A stretch of 64,000 bases of DNA, from contig CBDEVO010000003.1 of the NCBI GenBank assembly GCA_965243615.1, forward strand, positions 4,340,001 to 4,404,000. The letters are read 5' to 3'. Shown piece after piece: positions 35,827 to 44,178 of the stretch. The notes beneath the pieces are model-generated. The model saw only the letters and a program-made list of their open reading frames with translations. It was not told where the DNA came from and made no database searches. The position numbers and the translations under genes were made by a program. This DNA is from JAJEEA01 sp965243615. GTDB lineage: Bacteria; Acidobacteriota; Vicinamibacteria; Vicinamibacterales; UBA8438. How positions within the stretch are numbered: the stretch's first letter is position 1; each line of letters opens with the position of its first letter.

Positions 35827-36285
35827 TCAGGTCTCCGGCCACCGCCGCGTCTCGAGGCGCCGGACCTTCTCGATGCGCCGGCGATGCCGCTCCTCGCGCG
35901 AGAACCTCGCGGCCAGGAAGGCCTCGACGAGCTCGCGGGCCAGCGCCACGCCGACGATGCGCGCCCCGAGGACGAGAACGTTCATGTCGTCGTGCTCCAC
36001 GCCCTGGTGGGCGGAGTAGGTGTCGTGACAGACCGCGCCCCGGATGCCGGGGACCTTGTTGACCGCGACCCCCGCCCCGACCCCGCTCCCGCAGATCATC
36101 ACCCCGCGGTCGGCGCGGCCGTCGCGGACGGCCAGCGCCAGCGACTCCGCGTAGTCGGGGTAGTCGGCGGCGGCCTCGCTGTCGGTGCCCACGTCCACGA
36201 CCTCGTGCCCTCGCTCCCGCAGCATGTCCGCGAGCGCTGTCTTCAACCGGAATCCGGCGTGGTCGGACCCTATCGCCACCCGCAT
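35827..36285 (-). CDS. rpiB: Ribose-5-phosphate isomerase B
   Basis: About 152 aa from the ATG used (an ATG nine codons upstream is also possible). VAIGSDHAGFRLKTALADML starts the fold, then VDVGTDSEAAADYPDYAESLA and GVMICGSGVGAGVAVNKVPG with the expected active-site region (Cys in the MICGSG loop), and CHDTYSAHQGVEHDDMNVL. Interconverts ribose-5-P and ribulose-5-P. Reads toward pgi, gap 37 nt. Confidence 0.93.
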   Translation of the reverse strand: MRVAIGSDHAGFRLKTALADMLRERGHEVVDVGTDSEAAADYPDYAESLALAVRDGRADRGVMICGSGVGAGVAVNKVPGIRGAVCHDTYSAHQGVEHDDMNVLVLGARIVGVALARELVEAFLAARFSREERHRRRIEKVRRLETRRWPET

Positions 36286-36540
36286 CGTGCCGTCCTTCGC
36301 CATCTCTCCCATCGACCGGTCCCGCTACGCCGGCCCTCCCGGATCACCCTCCCGGCGCCGCGGAAACGACAACGGAGGCGCCGCACACCACCTCGCGCTA
36401 CGGCGTGGGATCGTACTACAAGCACCGACGGGACTCCGTTGGGGATGCGGACCCGCGGGCGCGCGCGGAAAGACGCGCCGCGAGGCGGCCGGAAGCCGGA
36501 CAGGGCAGAGTTGCCGTACGCCGCTCCCCCGCTGCCCCGT
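36286..36540. other. Intergenic, nothing recognised
   Basis: About 255 nt of GC-rich sequence upstream of rpiB. Reading frames here have no recognisable domain. No convincing promoter seen. Confidence 0.4.
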
Positions 36541-36720
36541 GTCAACGCCCGGCCCGGCCGGGAACCGCCCGATGCCTCCCACCCGCCGGAGGACCGCCCG
36601 CACACCCGGCATGTGTCAAACGGCCAGCCCGGCCGGGAAGCCGCCCGACTACGTCAACGGCTGAATCCCGAGAAAGGCCAGGCCGTGTCAGCGCCCGGCC
36701 CGACCGGGAAGCCGTCCGAT
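36541..36720. repeat. Three imperfect ~34-nt repeats at the 3' end of the DUF1295 gene
   Basis: Units begin at 36541, 36615 and 36687 (each opens with GTCA and contains CCCGGCCGGGAA or a close variant, then CCGCCCGA). Spacing is 74 and 72 nt. The third unit encodes the C-terminal GRLPGRAGR of the DUF1295 protein, so the two others are extra copies of the gene's tail beyond its stop codon. Confidence 0.7.
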
Positions 36721-37572
36721 CGGAAGGAGCGCCGGCGTTCGCGCCTTGTAGGCCCGATACGCGGGATCGGCGCCCCACTTCCGGTCGGCTTGCGCCTCCA
36801 GGAGGGGAATGCCGCTGACGCGGGTCAGGAGCAGCCAGACGAAGACCGGCGAGACCAGCGTCACGTAGCGCCACCCGTTGAGGGCGGGCAACGCCGCGAG
36901 CGCGACGCCGGTCCACAGCAGGATCTCGCCGAGGTAGTTGGGGTGCCGGCAGCGCGCCCACAGCCCCGTCGCGATGAACCGGTCGACATTCTCCGGCTGC
37001 AGCCGGAAACGTCGTTTCTGGGCGTCCGCCGTCACCTCGACGATGAACCCTGCGCCCCAGAGGGCGATGCCCGCCGCCGCGGGCCAGCCGAGGGGCACGG
37101 ACGTCGCCGCGGTCACCGCCCCCAGCGCGGCGGACAGCGTCAACGACACCCAGAGACCCTGCAGCGTCCACGTCAGGAAGAACCGCGCCGGGTCGTGCTT
37201 GATGCGGTCGAAGCGCCGGTCGTAGCCCTGTCGGCGGATGCGGGCGAGCAGGAACGCGCCGAGCCGCACGGCCCAGATCGCGACCATGGCCGCGATGGCC
37301 AGCGAGCGGGCATCGGGAGCACCCCGCGCCGATACGGCGAGCAGGATGAGGGTCAGGAAGGTGCCGCTGCCCGCGAGATCGAACCAGCGCTCCGTCCGCC
37401 ACGCCCACGCCGGAACGAACGCGGCCCACTGCAGGACGAACGCCAGGGCCACGCAGAGCGCGAAGACCGGAGCTCCCCCCACGGCGATGCCGCCCTGACT
37501 GCCGGCGGCGGCCACGCCCCCCGCCACCGCCACCGCCGCCGCGCTCGCGGCCAGCGACCGTCTGCCGCTCAT
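36688..37572 (-). CDS. DUF1295 / steroid-reductase-like integral membrane protein
   Basis: About 294 aa with six to seven hydrophobic helices. The C-terminal half is DUF1295: DRIKHDPARFFLTWTLQGLW, then TGLWARCRHPNYLGEILLW (the HPNY motif shared with isoprenylcysteine methyltransferases and steroid 5-alpha reductases), and RVSGIPLLE near the end. Probably a membrane lipid or isoprenoid modifying enzyme. The ATG at MSGRRSL was chosen since the longer frame upstream is unconserved. It lies near the lipid operon at 38.6-45 kb and is divergent from the response regulator, with ~110 nt between. Confidence 0.8.
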   Translation of the reverse strand: MSGRRSLAASAAAVAVAGGVAAAGSQGGIAVGGAPVFALCVALAFVLQWAAFVPAWAWRTERWFDLAGSGTFLTLILLAVSARGAPDARSLAIAAMVAIWAVRLGAFLLARIRRQGYDRRFDRIKHDPARFFLTWTLQGLWVSLTLSAALGAVTAATSVPLGWPAAAGIALWGAGFIVEVTADAQKRRFRLQPENVDRFIATGLWARCRHPNYLGEILLWTGVALAALPALNGWRYVTLVSPVFVWLLLTRVSGIPLLEAQADRKWGADPAYRAYKARTPALLPIGRLPGRAGR

Positions 37573-37685
37573 GGTTCCCCCCAGCCCGGAGAGCGTCGCC
37601 TGCGGCTCCGCTCGCCGCCCAATCAACCCTCCAGGAGACCGCACCGTTCGACGGCGCAGGCTCCTGGCCGTGATAACGTGCGGCC

Positions 37686-38381
37686 ATGGCCGCGTTGCGC
37701 GTGCTCCTCGTCGAAGATCATCGGGAGCTCGCGGAAACCACCGGCGCGTTCCTCGAGTCGTGCGGCCACACCGTCGACTACGCCGCCGACGGCCTCGGCG
37801 CCCTCCACCTCGCGGTCACCGGCGACTACGACGTGGTGGTGCTCGACGTCATGCTGCCGGGGCCCGACGGCATCGAGGTCTGCGCACGGCTGCGGCGCGA
37901 CGCGAAGCGCTCCACCCCCATCATCATGCTCACCGCGCGCGACCGGCTCGAGGACAAGCTCGCCGGCTTCGACGCGGGGGCCGACGACTACCTCGTCAAG
38001 CCGTTCGACCTGCCGGAGCTCGTCGCCCGGGTCGAGGCACTGGCCCGCCGCCGCCAGGGGCTCGCGGCGCGCTTCGAGGTCGGCGACCTCGTGCTCGACG
38101 CCGACACCCTGCAGGTGACGCGGGCCGGGCGCGCGGTGACGCTGTCGAGGTCGGCGTTCACCATCCTCAACGTCCTCGTGCGCGAGCATCCGCGGGTGGT
38201 GTCCCGCCGGCAGATCGAGCGCGAGCTGTGGGGCGAGGACCCGCCGGACAGCGATGCGTTGCGCAGCCATCTCTACAACCTGCGCCGGGCCGTCGACAGG
38301 CCGTTCGGGACCCCGATGATCCACACCGTGACCGGCAGTGGCTACTGCATCCGCGCGCCGGGCGAGGCCGCCCCGGACTGA
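37686..38381 (+). CDS. OmpR/PhoB-family response regulator
   Basis: 231 aa. Receiver domain at 1-120 with acidic pair Glu10-Asp11, phospho-acceptor Asp54 (VVVLDVMLPGPDG), Thr in MLTARD and Lys in YLVKPFD. A winged-helix DNA-binding domain follows at ~130-225 (RSAFTILNVLVREHPRVVSR, then SHLYNLRRAVDRPF). Its likely kinase is the gene at 38584, which points toward it from the opposite strand; such pairs are normally in one operon. Confidence 0.93.
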   Translation: MAALRVLLVEDHRELAETTGAFLESCGHTVDYAADGLGALHLAVTGDYDVVVLDVMLPGPDGIEVCARLRRDAKRSTPIIMLTARDRLEDKLAGFDAGADDYLVKPFDLPELVARVEALARRRQGLAARFEVGDLVLDADTLQVTRAGRAVTLSRSAFTILNVLVREHPRVVSRRQIERELWGEDPPDSDALRSHLYNLRRAVDRPFGTPMIHTVTGSGYCIRAPGEAAPD

Positions 38382-38425
38382 CCGGCCGCATGCCCCGCCC
38401 CGACGCTCCGTGCCCCGCCGGTGCG

Positions 38426-38520
38426 GCCGGAGCGGCGCGCCCGGCTCGCGCGCTTCCCGCCTGCCTCCGAGACCAGGCCGACGGGAACCTGCGCCGCCGG
38501 AGCGGCGCGCCGGGCTCGCG
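38426..38520. repeat. Direct repeat of 25 nt between regulator and kinase genes
   Basis: The unit at 38426-38450 recurs at 38496-38520 with one mismatch; both contain GCCGGAGCGGCGCGCC. The 202-nt convergent gap (38382-38583) holds no gene, so this may form termination or structural signals for both transcripts. Confidence 0.6.
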
Positions 38521-38583
38521 TGCGGCGTCATGGCCGTGGCCCGGCCCGGGCGACGGGCGCCCGCCGCAACCCACCCCGCCCCG

Positions 38584-39864
38584 TCACGGGAACCGAATCT
38601 GCATCGACGTGCCCTGCCCCGGCTGGCTCCGCGCGGTGATCTGCCAGCCGAACTGCCGGCTCAGCCGGCGTACGATGGACAGGCCCAGGCCGTGCCCTTC
38701 AGCGCTGTGACGGCTGTCGTCCGCCCGGTAGAAGGGCTCGAAGGCGTTGGCGAGCTGCGCCTCCGACATGCCGCTGCCGGTGTCCTCCACCGTCAGGCTG
38801 TCGGCGGTGACGATGACGTCGATCTCCCCGCCGCGGGTATGGTTCACGGCGTTGCGCAGCAGGTTGCCGAAGACGATACGCACGACCCGGGCCGGCGCGC
38901 GCACGCGCAGCTCCTCGCGCTCGTGCAGGCACACCGTGTCGCCGGCCCGGGCCGCCTGCGCCGCGAGGACCCCGATCTCGCTCGCGGCCACGTCGTTGAC
39001 CACGGTCTCCTCCGCCCCCGGCACCACCTCTCCGCGGGCGAGCAGCAGCAGGGTCTCGAGCAGCGCCTCCATGTCGTCGACGGTGCGGCGCATCCGCGAC
39101 AACGTCTCCCGTTCCCGCTCCGGGCGGCCCCGACCGTCGCGCTCCAGCAGATCGAGCGACCCCTTCAGCACCGCCACCGGCGTGCGCAGTTCGTGGCCGG
39201 CGTCGCGCGTGAACACGCGCTCCCGCTCGATGGCCGCGTCCACCCGGGCCGCGAGCTGGTCCAGCGCCTCGATCATCGCGGCCAGCTCCGCGTCGGCGGT
39301 GTCGCGCAGCGGGCCGAGGTCGACTCGCACCCGCCCCGTGCTCTCGAAGTCGACCTCCCGCAACTGGCGCGCGAGCCGGACGACGGGCGACAGCGCCCGA
39401 TGCGACCACCGGTAGGCCACGAACAGCAGCACGTACATCAGCAGCAGCACCACCGACAACGGCAGCAGGCCGAAATAGAAGGTGAGATCGGAGACGCTGT
39501 CCTCCTCGAACACGAGGTACAGCCGCCGGCCGTCGCGCTCCGAGACGTGCACCAGCCGGTCGCGTCCGCCGACGGGGCGGCGTCCGAACCCCGGCTCGAG
39601 GCCCGCGAGGTCGCCGGGCGCCGGCGGGCCGCCGGGCGCGTCGAGATAGCCGCGCAGATTGGCGGTGTTCGGCAGGGGTTGCGCGGGGTCTGCGCCCGCG
39701 AGCTGCCAGTAGTGCTCGGCTTCGAGGTCGAGGGCGCGCCGCGTCAGCAGGTCCTCGACCACCACCCGGGTGACGTAGACGCCGACCAGCGTGGCCAGCC
39801 CGATGACCGTCACCTGGGCGGCGAAGACCCGCCCGAGCCGCGCGCGCAGGCCCCTGCGGTTCAC
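38584..39864 (-). CDS. Membrane sensor histidine kinase
   Basis: About 426 aa. Two transmembrane helices (VTVIGLATLVGVYVT at ~18-32 and LLPLSVVLLLMYVLLFVAY at ~150-168) flank a ~115-residue periplasmic sensor. A HAMP-like linker follows, then the H-box FTRDAGHELRTPVAVLKG with phospho-His near 224, the N-box LRNAVNHTRGG, and G-boxes VEDTGSGMS and GHGLGLSIV. GTG start overlapping the preceding methyltransferase stop by four bases, so it is the last gene of the lipid-modification operon. Probably paired with the convergent regulator at 37686. Confidence 0.93.
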   Translation of the reverse strand: MNRRGLRARLGRVFAAQVTVIGLATLVGVYVTRVVVEDLLTRRALDLEAEHYWQLAGADPAQPLPNTANLRGYLDAPGGPPAPGDLAGLEPGFGRRPVGGRDRLVHVSERDGRRLYLVFEEDSVSDLTFYFGLLPLSVVLLLMYVLLFVAYRWSHRALSPVVRLARQLREVDFESTGRVRVDLGPLRDTADAELAAMIEALDQLAARVDAAIERERVFTRDAGHELRTPVAVLKGSLDLLERDGRGRPERERETLSRMRRTVDDMEALLETLLLLARGEVVPGAEETVVNDVAASEIGVLAAQAARAGDTVCLHEREELRVRAPARVVRIVFGNLLRNAVNHTRGGEIDVIVTADSLTVEDTGSGMSEAQLANAFEPFYRADDSRHSAEGHGLGLSIVRRLSRQFGWQITARSQPGQGTSMQIRFP

Positions 39865-40922
39865 GCCGGCCCTCCCGACCCCGCCCGGCCCGGCGCGAGC
39901 AGGTAGTGGCCGACCTGCCACTCGGTCCCCCCCGCGAAGCCGAAAAGCTCCTCGCAGGCCATGAAGAAGATGCGCCAGCGCTGCAGTCCCGCGCCGACGC
40001 CCCCCCCACCGGGCCCGGTCAGGGCGTCGGCGGCGGCGGCACGGTCGGCGTCCAGATTGGCCAGCCAGGCCCGGATCGTGTCGCGGTAGTGGCGGCCGTC
40101 CAGCATCCACTGCCCCGCCAGCCGCAGGCGGCCCTGGAACTCGGCCAGCGTGTCCTGTGCCGGCATCAGCCCCTCGGAGAAGAAAAGGCGACCCATCCAG
40201 TCGTCGCTCCCCGCGCTCTCGAACCGGTACACGAGGGAGCGGTGACAGAACACGTGGACGAACAACGCGCCGTCCGGCGCGAGCCAACCGGCGATGCGGT
40301 CGAGCAGAAGCTGGTAGTTGCGCATGTGCTCGAACATCTCGACGGACACCACGCGGTCGAAGCGCCCGTCCGGCGCCCAGTCGTTGACGTCCGCCGTGCA
40401 GGCGATGACGTTGTCCAGCCCCTGCTCGCGGACGCGCGCCTCGATGAACCTCCCCTGCGCGGCCGAGTTCGACACCGCCACCACCCGGCTCGACGGGTAG
40501 CGGCGAGCCGCCCACAACGTGAACGCGCCCCAGCCGCAGCCGAGGTCCAGGATGCGCATGCCGTCCTCGATGCCCGCCCGCGCCGCCGTCAGCTCGAGCA
40601 TCGAGGTCTCGGCGGCGGCGAGGTCTCCCACGCCCGGCGGCCAGTGGCAGGCGCTGTACTTCATGCGCGGCCCCAGCACGGCGCGGAAGAAGGCCGCCGG
40701 CACCTCGTAGTGTTGCGCATTGGCGAGGTCCGGGCGCGCCGCTATGGGCCCGCGGCGAAGCTCCTCGAGCACCGCGCGGCGGCGCGCCAGTCGCCGTCGG
40801 TCGTCGTGCGCCGCCTCCTCGCGCAGGCGCCGCCGCAGGAGGAGGCGGATGCCGGCGCGGATCGCGGCGTCGGGCAGGCGCCCCGACTCGGCGAGCCGCA
40901 TCAGGCCGCCCGGGACCGTCAC
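39861..40922 (-). CDS. Cfa-like SAM-dependent methyltransferase
   Basis: About 353 aa. SAM-binding motif I is ILDLGCGWGAFTLWAARRY near 140, with VVSVEMFEHMRNYQ further on, as in cyclopropane synthase and coclaurine N-methyltransferase relatives. RLFFSEGLMPAQDTL and HYRDTIRAWLANLD support this subgroup. It likely transfers a methyl group to a lipid or small substrate made by the same operon. The GTG start overlaps the cfa stop by four bases (GTGA), and an ATG seven codons downstream is an alternative. Confidence 0.85.
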   Translation of the reverse strand: MTVPGGLMRLAESGRLPDAAIRAGIRLLLRRRLREEAAHDDRRRLARRRAVLEELRRGPIAARPDLANAQHYEVPAAFFRAVLGPRMKYSACHWPPGVGDLAAAETSMLELTAARAGIEDGMRILDLGCGWGAFTLWAARRYPSSRVVAVSNSAAQGRFIEARVREQGLDNVIACTADVNDWAPDGRFDRVVSVEMFEHMRNYQLLLDRIAGWLAPDGALFVHVFCHRSLVYRFESAGSDDWMGRLFFSEGLMPAQDTLAEFQGRLRLAGQWMLDGRHYRDTIRAWLANLDADRAAAADALTGPGGGGVGAGLQRWRIFFMACEELFGFAGGTEWQVGHYLLAPGRAGSGGPA

Positions 40923-42205
40923 CGGGTCTCCCCCGCCGCGAGGCGCGTCGGCCCCCGGTACCCCGGCATCGCGAACAGCATCTGCACGTCGCTGATGGCG
41001 CGCTCCAGGAAGCCGCCCTCGCAGTACGCGAAGTAGAAGCGCCAGCGCCGCAGGAAACGCTCGTCGAAGCCGAGGGCGGCGATGTCGCCGCGGCGCGCCT
41101 CGAACCGGCGGCTCCACTCCCGCAGCGTCCGCGCGTAGTCCTGGCCGATGTCGTCGAGGTCGACGAGCACCGCGTCGGCATGCCGGGCCGCCGCGTCCAC
41201 CAGCACCGAGACGCTCGGAATGAAGCCGCCGGGAAAGATGTGCTTCTTGATGAAGTCCACCGACCGCAGCGCCCGCCGGTATCGCCGGTCGCGAATGGTG
41301 ATGGCCTGCAGCGCGAGCAGCCCGTGGGGCTTGAGGAGGCGCGAGCAGGCGCGGAACCACGCCGGGAGGAAGCGGTGACCCACCGCTTCGATCATCTCCA
41401 CCGACACCAGCTTGTCGAACCGCCCTGTCAGGTCGCGGTAGTCGGCGAGCACCACGTCGACGCACCCGTCGAGGCCGCGCTCCCGCACGAGGGCCCGCGC
41501 GTGGTCGGCCTGGGCCCGGGACAGCGTGACGGTGGTCACCCGGCACCCGAACCGCTCCGCCGCGTAGACGGCGAGTCCGCCCCAGCCGCCGCCGATCTCC
41601 AGCAGCTCCTCGCCCGGCGCGAGGCGCAGCTTGCGGCACAGGCGCTCGATCTTGGCCGTGCTCGCCGCCTCGAGCGACTCGCAGCCGTCGTCGAACACCG
41701 CCGCCGAGTACATCATGCGCTCGTCGAGAAAGAGCCGGAAGAAGTCGTTGCCGAGATCGTAGTGGGCCTCGACGTTCCGGGCGCTGCCGCGCCGGCTGTT
41801 GCGCCGCGCGAGATGGCGCAGCGAGTCCGCGCACGTCGCGATGAGCCCCCGGCGGCGGTCGACGTCGTCCTGGGTGCGCCGATCGCGGGTCAGCAGCCGC
41901 ACCAGGCCGACGAGGTCGTCGCAGTCCCAGTCGCCGTCCATGTAGCTCTCGCCGGCGCCGAGAACGCCCCCGAACACGGCCCGCCGGTAGAACGCCGGCG
42001 CGTTGACCACGATGCGGACGGCGGGGTCGCCGCTGCCGTGCACCGTCTCGGCGCCCCCGTCCACGACGGTGACGGTGCCGCCGCGCAGCCCGTCCAGGGC
42101 GCGGTGCAGCAGGCGTCGGGCCGTGCCGGCCCGCCAGCCGCCGGCCCGTGCCGCCCGCCCCGCGACACTCCCGCCGGGCGTCCACGTCGATCCGGTGCTA
42201 GCCAT
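40919..42205 (-). CDS. cfa: Cyclopropane-fatty-acyl-phospholipid synthase
   Basis: About 428 aa, normal for Cfa. Conserved segments: VEAHYDLGNDFFRLFLDERM, YSAAVFDD, SAM-binding LLEIGGGWGGLAVYAAERFG, SVEMIEAVG, QAITIRD, and FIKKHIFPGG near 295. It methylenates cis double bonds in membrane phospholipids (or a related methylation). The desaturase in the same operon would supply unsaturated chains. Overlaps the DUF1365 gene by eight bases. Confidence 0.92.
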   Translation of the reverse strand: MASTGSTWTPGGSVAGRAARAGGWRAGTARRLLHRALDGLRGGTVTVVDGGAETVHGSGDPAVRIVVNAPAFYRRAVFGGVLGAGESYMDGDWDCDDLVGLVRLLTRDRRTQDDVDRRRGLIATCADSLRHLARRNSRRGSARNVEAHYDLGNDFFRLFLDERMMYSAAVFDDGCESLEAASTAKIERLCRKLRLAPGEELLEIGGGWGGLAVYAAERFGCRVTTVTLSRAQADHARALVRERGLDGCVDVVLADYRDLTGRFDKLVSVEMIEAVGHRFLPAWFRACSRLLKPHGLLALQAITIRDRRYRRALRSVDFIKKHIFPGGFIPSVSVLVDAAARHADAVLVDLDDIGQDYARTLREWSRRFEARRGDIAALGFDERFLRRWRFYFAYCEGGFLERAISDVQMLFAMPGYRGPTRLAAGETR

Positions 42206-42935
42206 CGGCCGATCCCCGCGCGCGGACCCTGCCCGGATGGGGATGGAACGGAGCGCCCTTGAGGAACAGCCGTCCCGCCTGCCAGTAGATGCGGGCCAGC
42301 GTCGCCGCGTTCTGCGCCGGGGAACGCAGCAGGCCGCGCAGCACCGCGCAGCGGGTCAGCGCTTCCGTGCGCAGCGAGAGCAGCGCGCAGAACGTCCGGC
42401 GGCCGCCCGGGGCGAAGCGCATGGCGATTCGGATTCGGTCCGCCCCCAGCGCGAACCTCATCCGGTAGCGTCCGGCCATGGGCAGGAACGGCGAGACGTG
42501 CAGCCGCTTGACCGGGGCGAAGCGGCAGCCCCCGCGGCCCCGCGCGTCCAGCGCGTAGCAGTGCCGCTCGTTCCAGGGGGTGCTCCGTACGTCGGCGAGG
42601 ATGGCGGCGCACTCGCCGCCGGCGTGACAGAAATAGAAGTTGACGGGGTTGAACGACGTCCCCGCCGAGCGCGGCTGGGTCAGCGCGAGGATGCGTTCCG
42701 GCCGGACGTCGATCTCCGCGCGCTCGAGATGCGCCGCCACCTCGGCGCGGGTCAGCAGGTGACCACGGTCCACCGACACCGGCAACCAGCCCCAGGGCGC
42801 CGGGCCTGCGCCGACGCGGTCGAGGTCCACCAGCAGCATCCACACCCGGTACCGGAAGACGTGGCGCACCGGATGCGCGCGCGCGTGGACGACCCAGCCC
42901 CGGCAACTCGACTCCCGCGGCAGCTCAGGCGGCAT
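42198..42935 (-). CDS. DUF1365 family protein
   Basis: About 245 aa. The family pattern is clear: VVHARAHPVRHVFRYRVWML near the start, SFNPVNFYFCH, VRSTPWNERHCYAL and KRLHVSPFLPMAGRYRMRF. Function is unproven, but DUF1365 genes co-occur with Cfa and FAD-dependent oxidoreductases in lipid-modification clusters, exactly as here. The ATG was chosen by the conserved N-terminus; it overlaps the FAD oxidoreductase gene's 3' end by 11 nt. Confidence 0.9.
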   Translation of the reverse strand: MPPELPRESSCRGWVVHARAHPVRHVFRYRVWMLLVDLDRVGAGPAPWGWLPVSVDRGHLLTRAEVAAHLERAEIDVRPERILALTQPRSAGTSFNPVNFYFCHAGGECAAILADVRSTPWNERHCYALDARGRGGCRFAPVKRLHVSPFLPMAGRYRMRFALGADRIRIAMRFAPGGRRTFCALLSLRTEALTRCAVLRGLLRSPAQNAATLARIYWQAGRLFLKGAPFHPHPGRVRARGSADG

Positions 42936-44178
42936 CGCGAAGCTCCCGGCGGAGGGCGTGGGCCGCGTCCACGGCGCTCCGGAAGCCGTCCTCGTGGAAG
43001 CCCCAGCCCCAACAGGCCCCGCAGTAATAAAGGCCGCCGACACCGTTCAGCTCCCCCCGCCGCCGTTGCGCGCGGCGCGCCTCGGGAGTGAAGACGGGGT
43101 GCGCGTACTCGCGCTCGATCCACACGTTCCGCAGCGGCGCCCGGGGGTTCAGGGTCACGAAGAAGTGCCGCCCCCCGGCGATGCCCTGGAGGCGGTTCAT
43201 CCAGTAGGTGACCCGGCAGCGCGCCGCGCCGGCGCGGCAGTCGGCGACGACGTTCCAGCTCGACCACGCGGCCCGCCGGCGCGGCATCGCGGAGGGGTCG
43301 GAATGGACCACCGCCCGGTTGCGGCGGTACTTCAGCGCCCCGAGCACCGCGCGCTCGACCGGCGTCGGCTCGATCAGGGCCAGGGCCTGATCGGCGTGGC
43401 AGGCCAGCACCACGCGGTCGAAGCGCTCCGCCGCGCCGTCCGCCGTCGCGACGCGTACCCCGCCGGACCCCCGCGCGACGCGCTCGACCCGGCGGCCGAC
43501 GAGCCGGCGGCCCCGGAAGCGGCGCACGAACGCGTCGACGTAGGCGCTCGATCCCCCCTCGATCACGCGCCACGCCGGCCGGTTCCGAAGCCGCAGCAAG
43601 CCGTGGTTGGCCATGAACGCGGCGACGTGCGCCACCGACAGCTCGCGTACGCGCGCCAGCGGCGCCGACCACAGGGCGGCGCACATGGGCAGCAGGTGGT
43701 CGTCGACGAAGGCCCCGGGATAACGCCGCGCGTCGAGGAACTCGCCTAGCGTGCGGGCGTCGTCGCCCGCGACCCTCGCCGCCTCCCGGTAGAAGCGGCG
43801 AATGCCGCGCAGCATCGACAGGAAGCGCGCGCTGACGAGGTTGCGCCGCTGGCAGAACAGCGCGCCAAGGGTCGCGGTGCCGTACTCGACACTCGCGCCG
43901 TCGTCCCCCTCCCGGCGTACCGAGAAGGACATGTCGGTGGGCCGCGAGGCCACCCCCAGCTCGTCCAGCCACGCCGAGAACAGCGGGTAGTTCGTCCGGT
44001 TGAAGACGATGAAGCCCGAGTCCACCGCGCAGGTCCGCCCGTCGACCAGCAGGTTGTGCGTGTCGGTGTGGCCGCCGAGGCGCGGCTCGGCCTCGAACAG
44101 GGTGACCTCGGCGAAGTCCTGCAGGACGTGGGCCGCGGCCATGCCCGCGATGCCCCCGCCCACCACCGCGACCCGCAT
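42925..44178 (-). CDS. FAD-dependent amine-oxidase-like oxidoreductase (COG2907 type)
   Basis: About 417 aa. FAD-binding VAVVGGGIAGMAAAHVLQ with VTLFEAEPRLGGHTDTH, then VDSGFIVFNRTNYPLFSAWL, and the C-terminal FAD segment LYYCGACWGWGFHEDGF. This type is always seen with DUF1365 and Cfa and is related to the enzymes proposed for furan or other modified fatty acids. Start and desaturase stop share one base (TGATG), giving coupling. Confidence 0.88.
   Translation of the reverse strand: MRVAVVGGGIAGMAAAHVLQDFAEVTLFEAEPRLGGHTDTHNLLVDGRTCAVDSGFIVFNRTNYPLFSAWLDELGVASRPTDMSFSVRREGDDGASVEYGTATLGALFCQRRNLVSARFLSMLRGIRRFYREAARVAGDDARTLGEFLDARRYPGAFVDDHLLPMCAALWSAPLARVRELSVAHVAAFMANHGLLRLRNRPAWRVIEGGSSAYVDAFVRRFRGRRLVGRRVERVARGSGGVRVATADGAAERFDRVVLACHADQALALIEPTPVERAVLGALKYRRNRAVVHSDPSAMPRRRAAWSSWNVVADCRAGAARCRVTYWMNRLQGIAGGRHFFVTLNPRAPLRNVWIEREYAHPVFTPEARRAQRRRGELNGVGGLYYCGACWGWGFHEDGFRSAVDAAHALRRELRDAA

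Noticed and set aside
36541..36720. CRISPR array
   Set aside because: Only three imperfect units, one inside a coding sequence, no cas genes.
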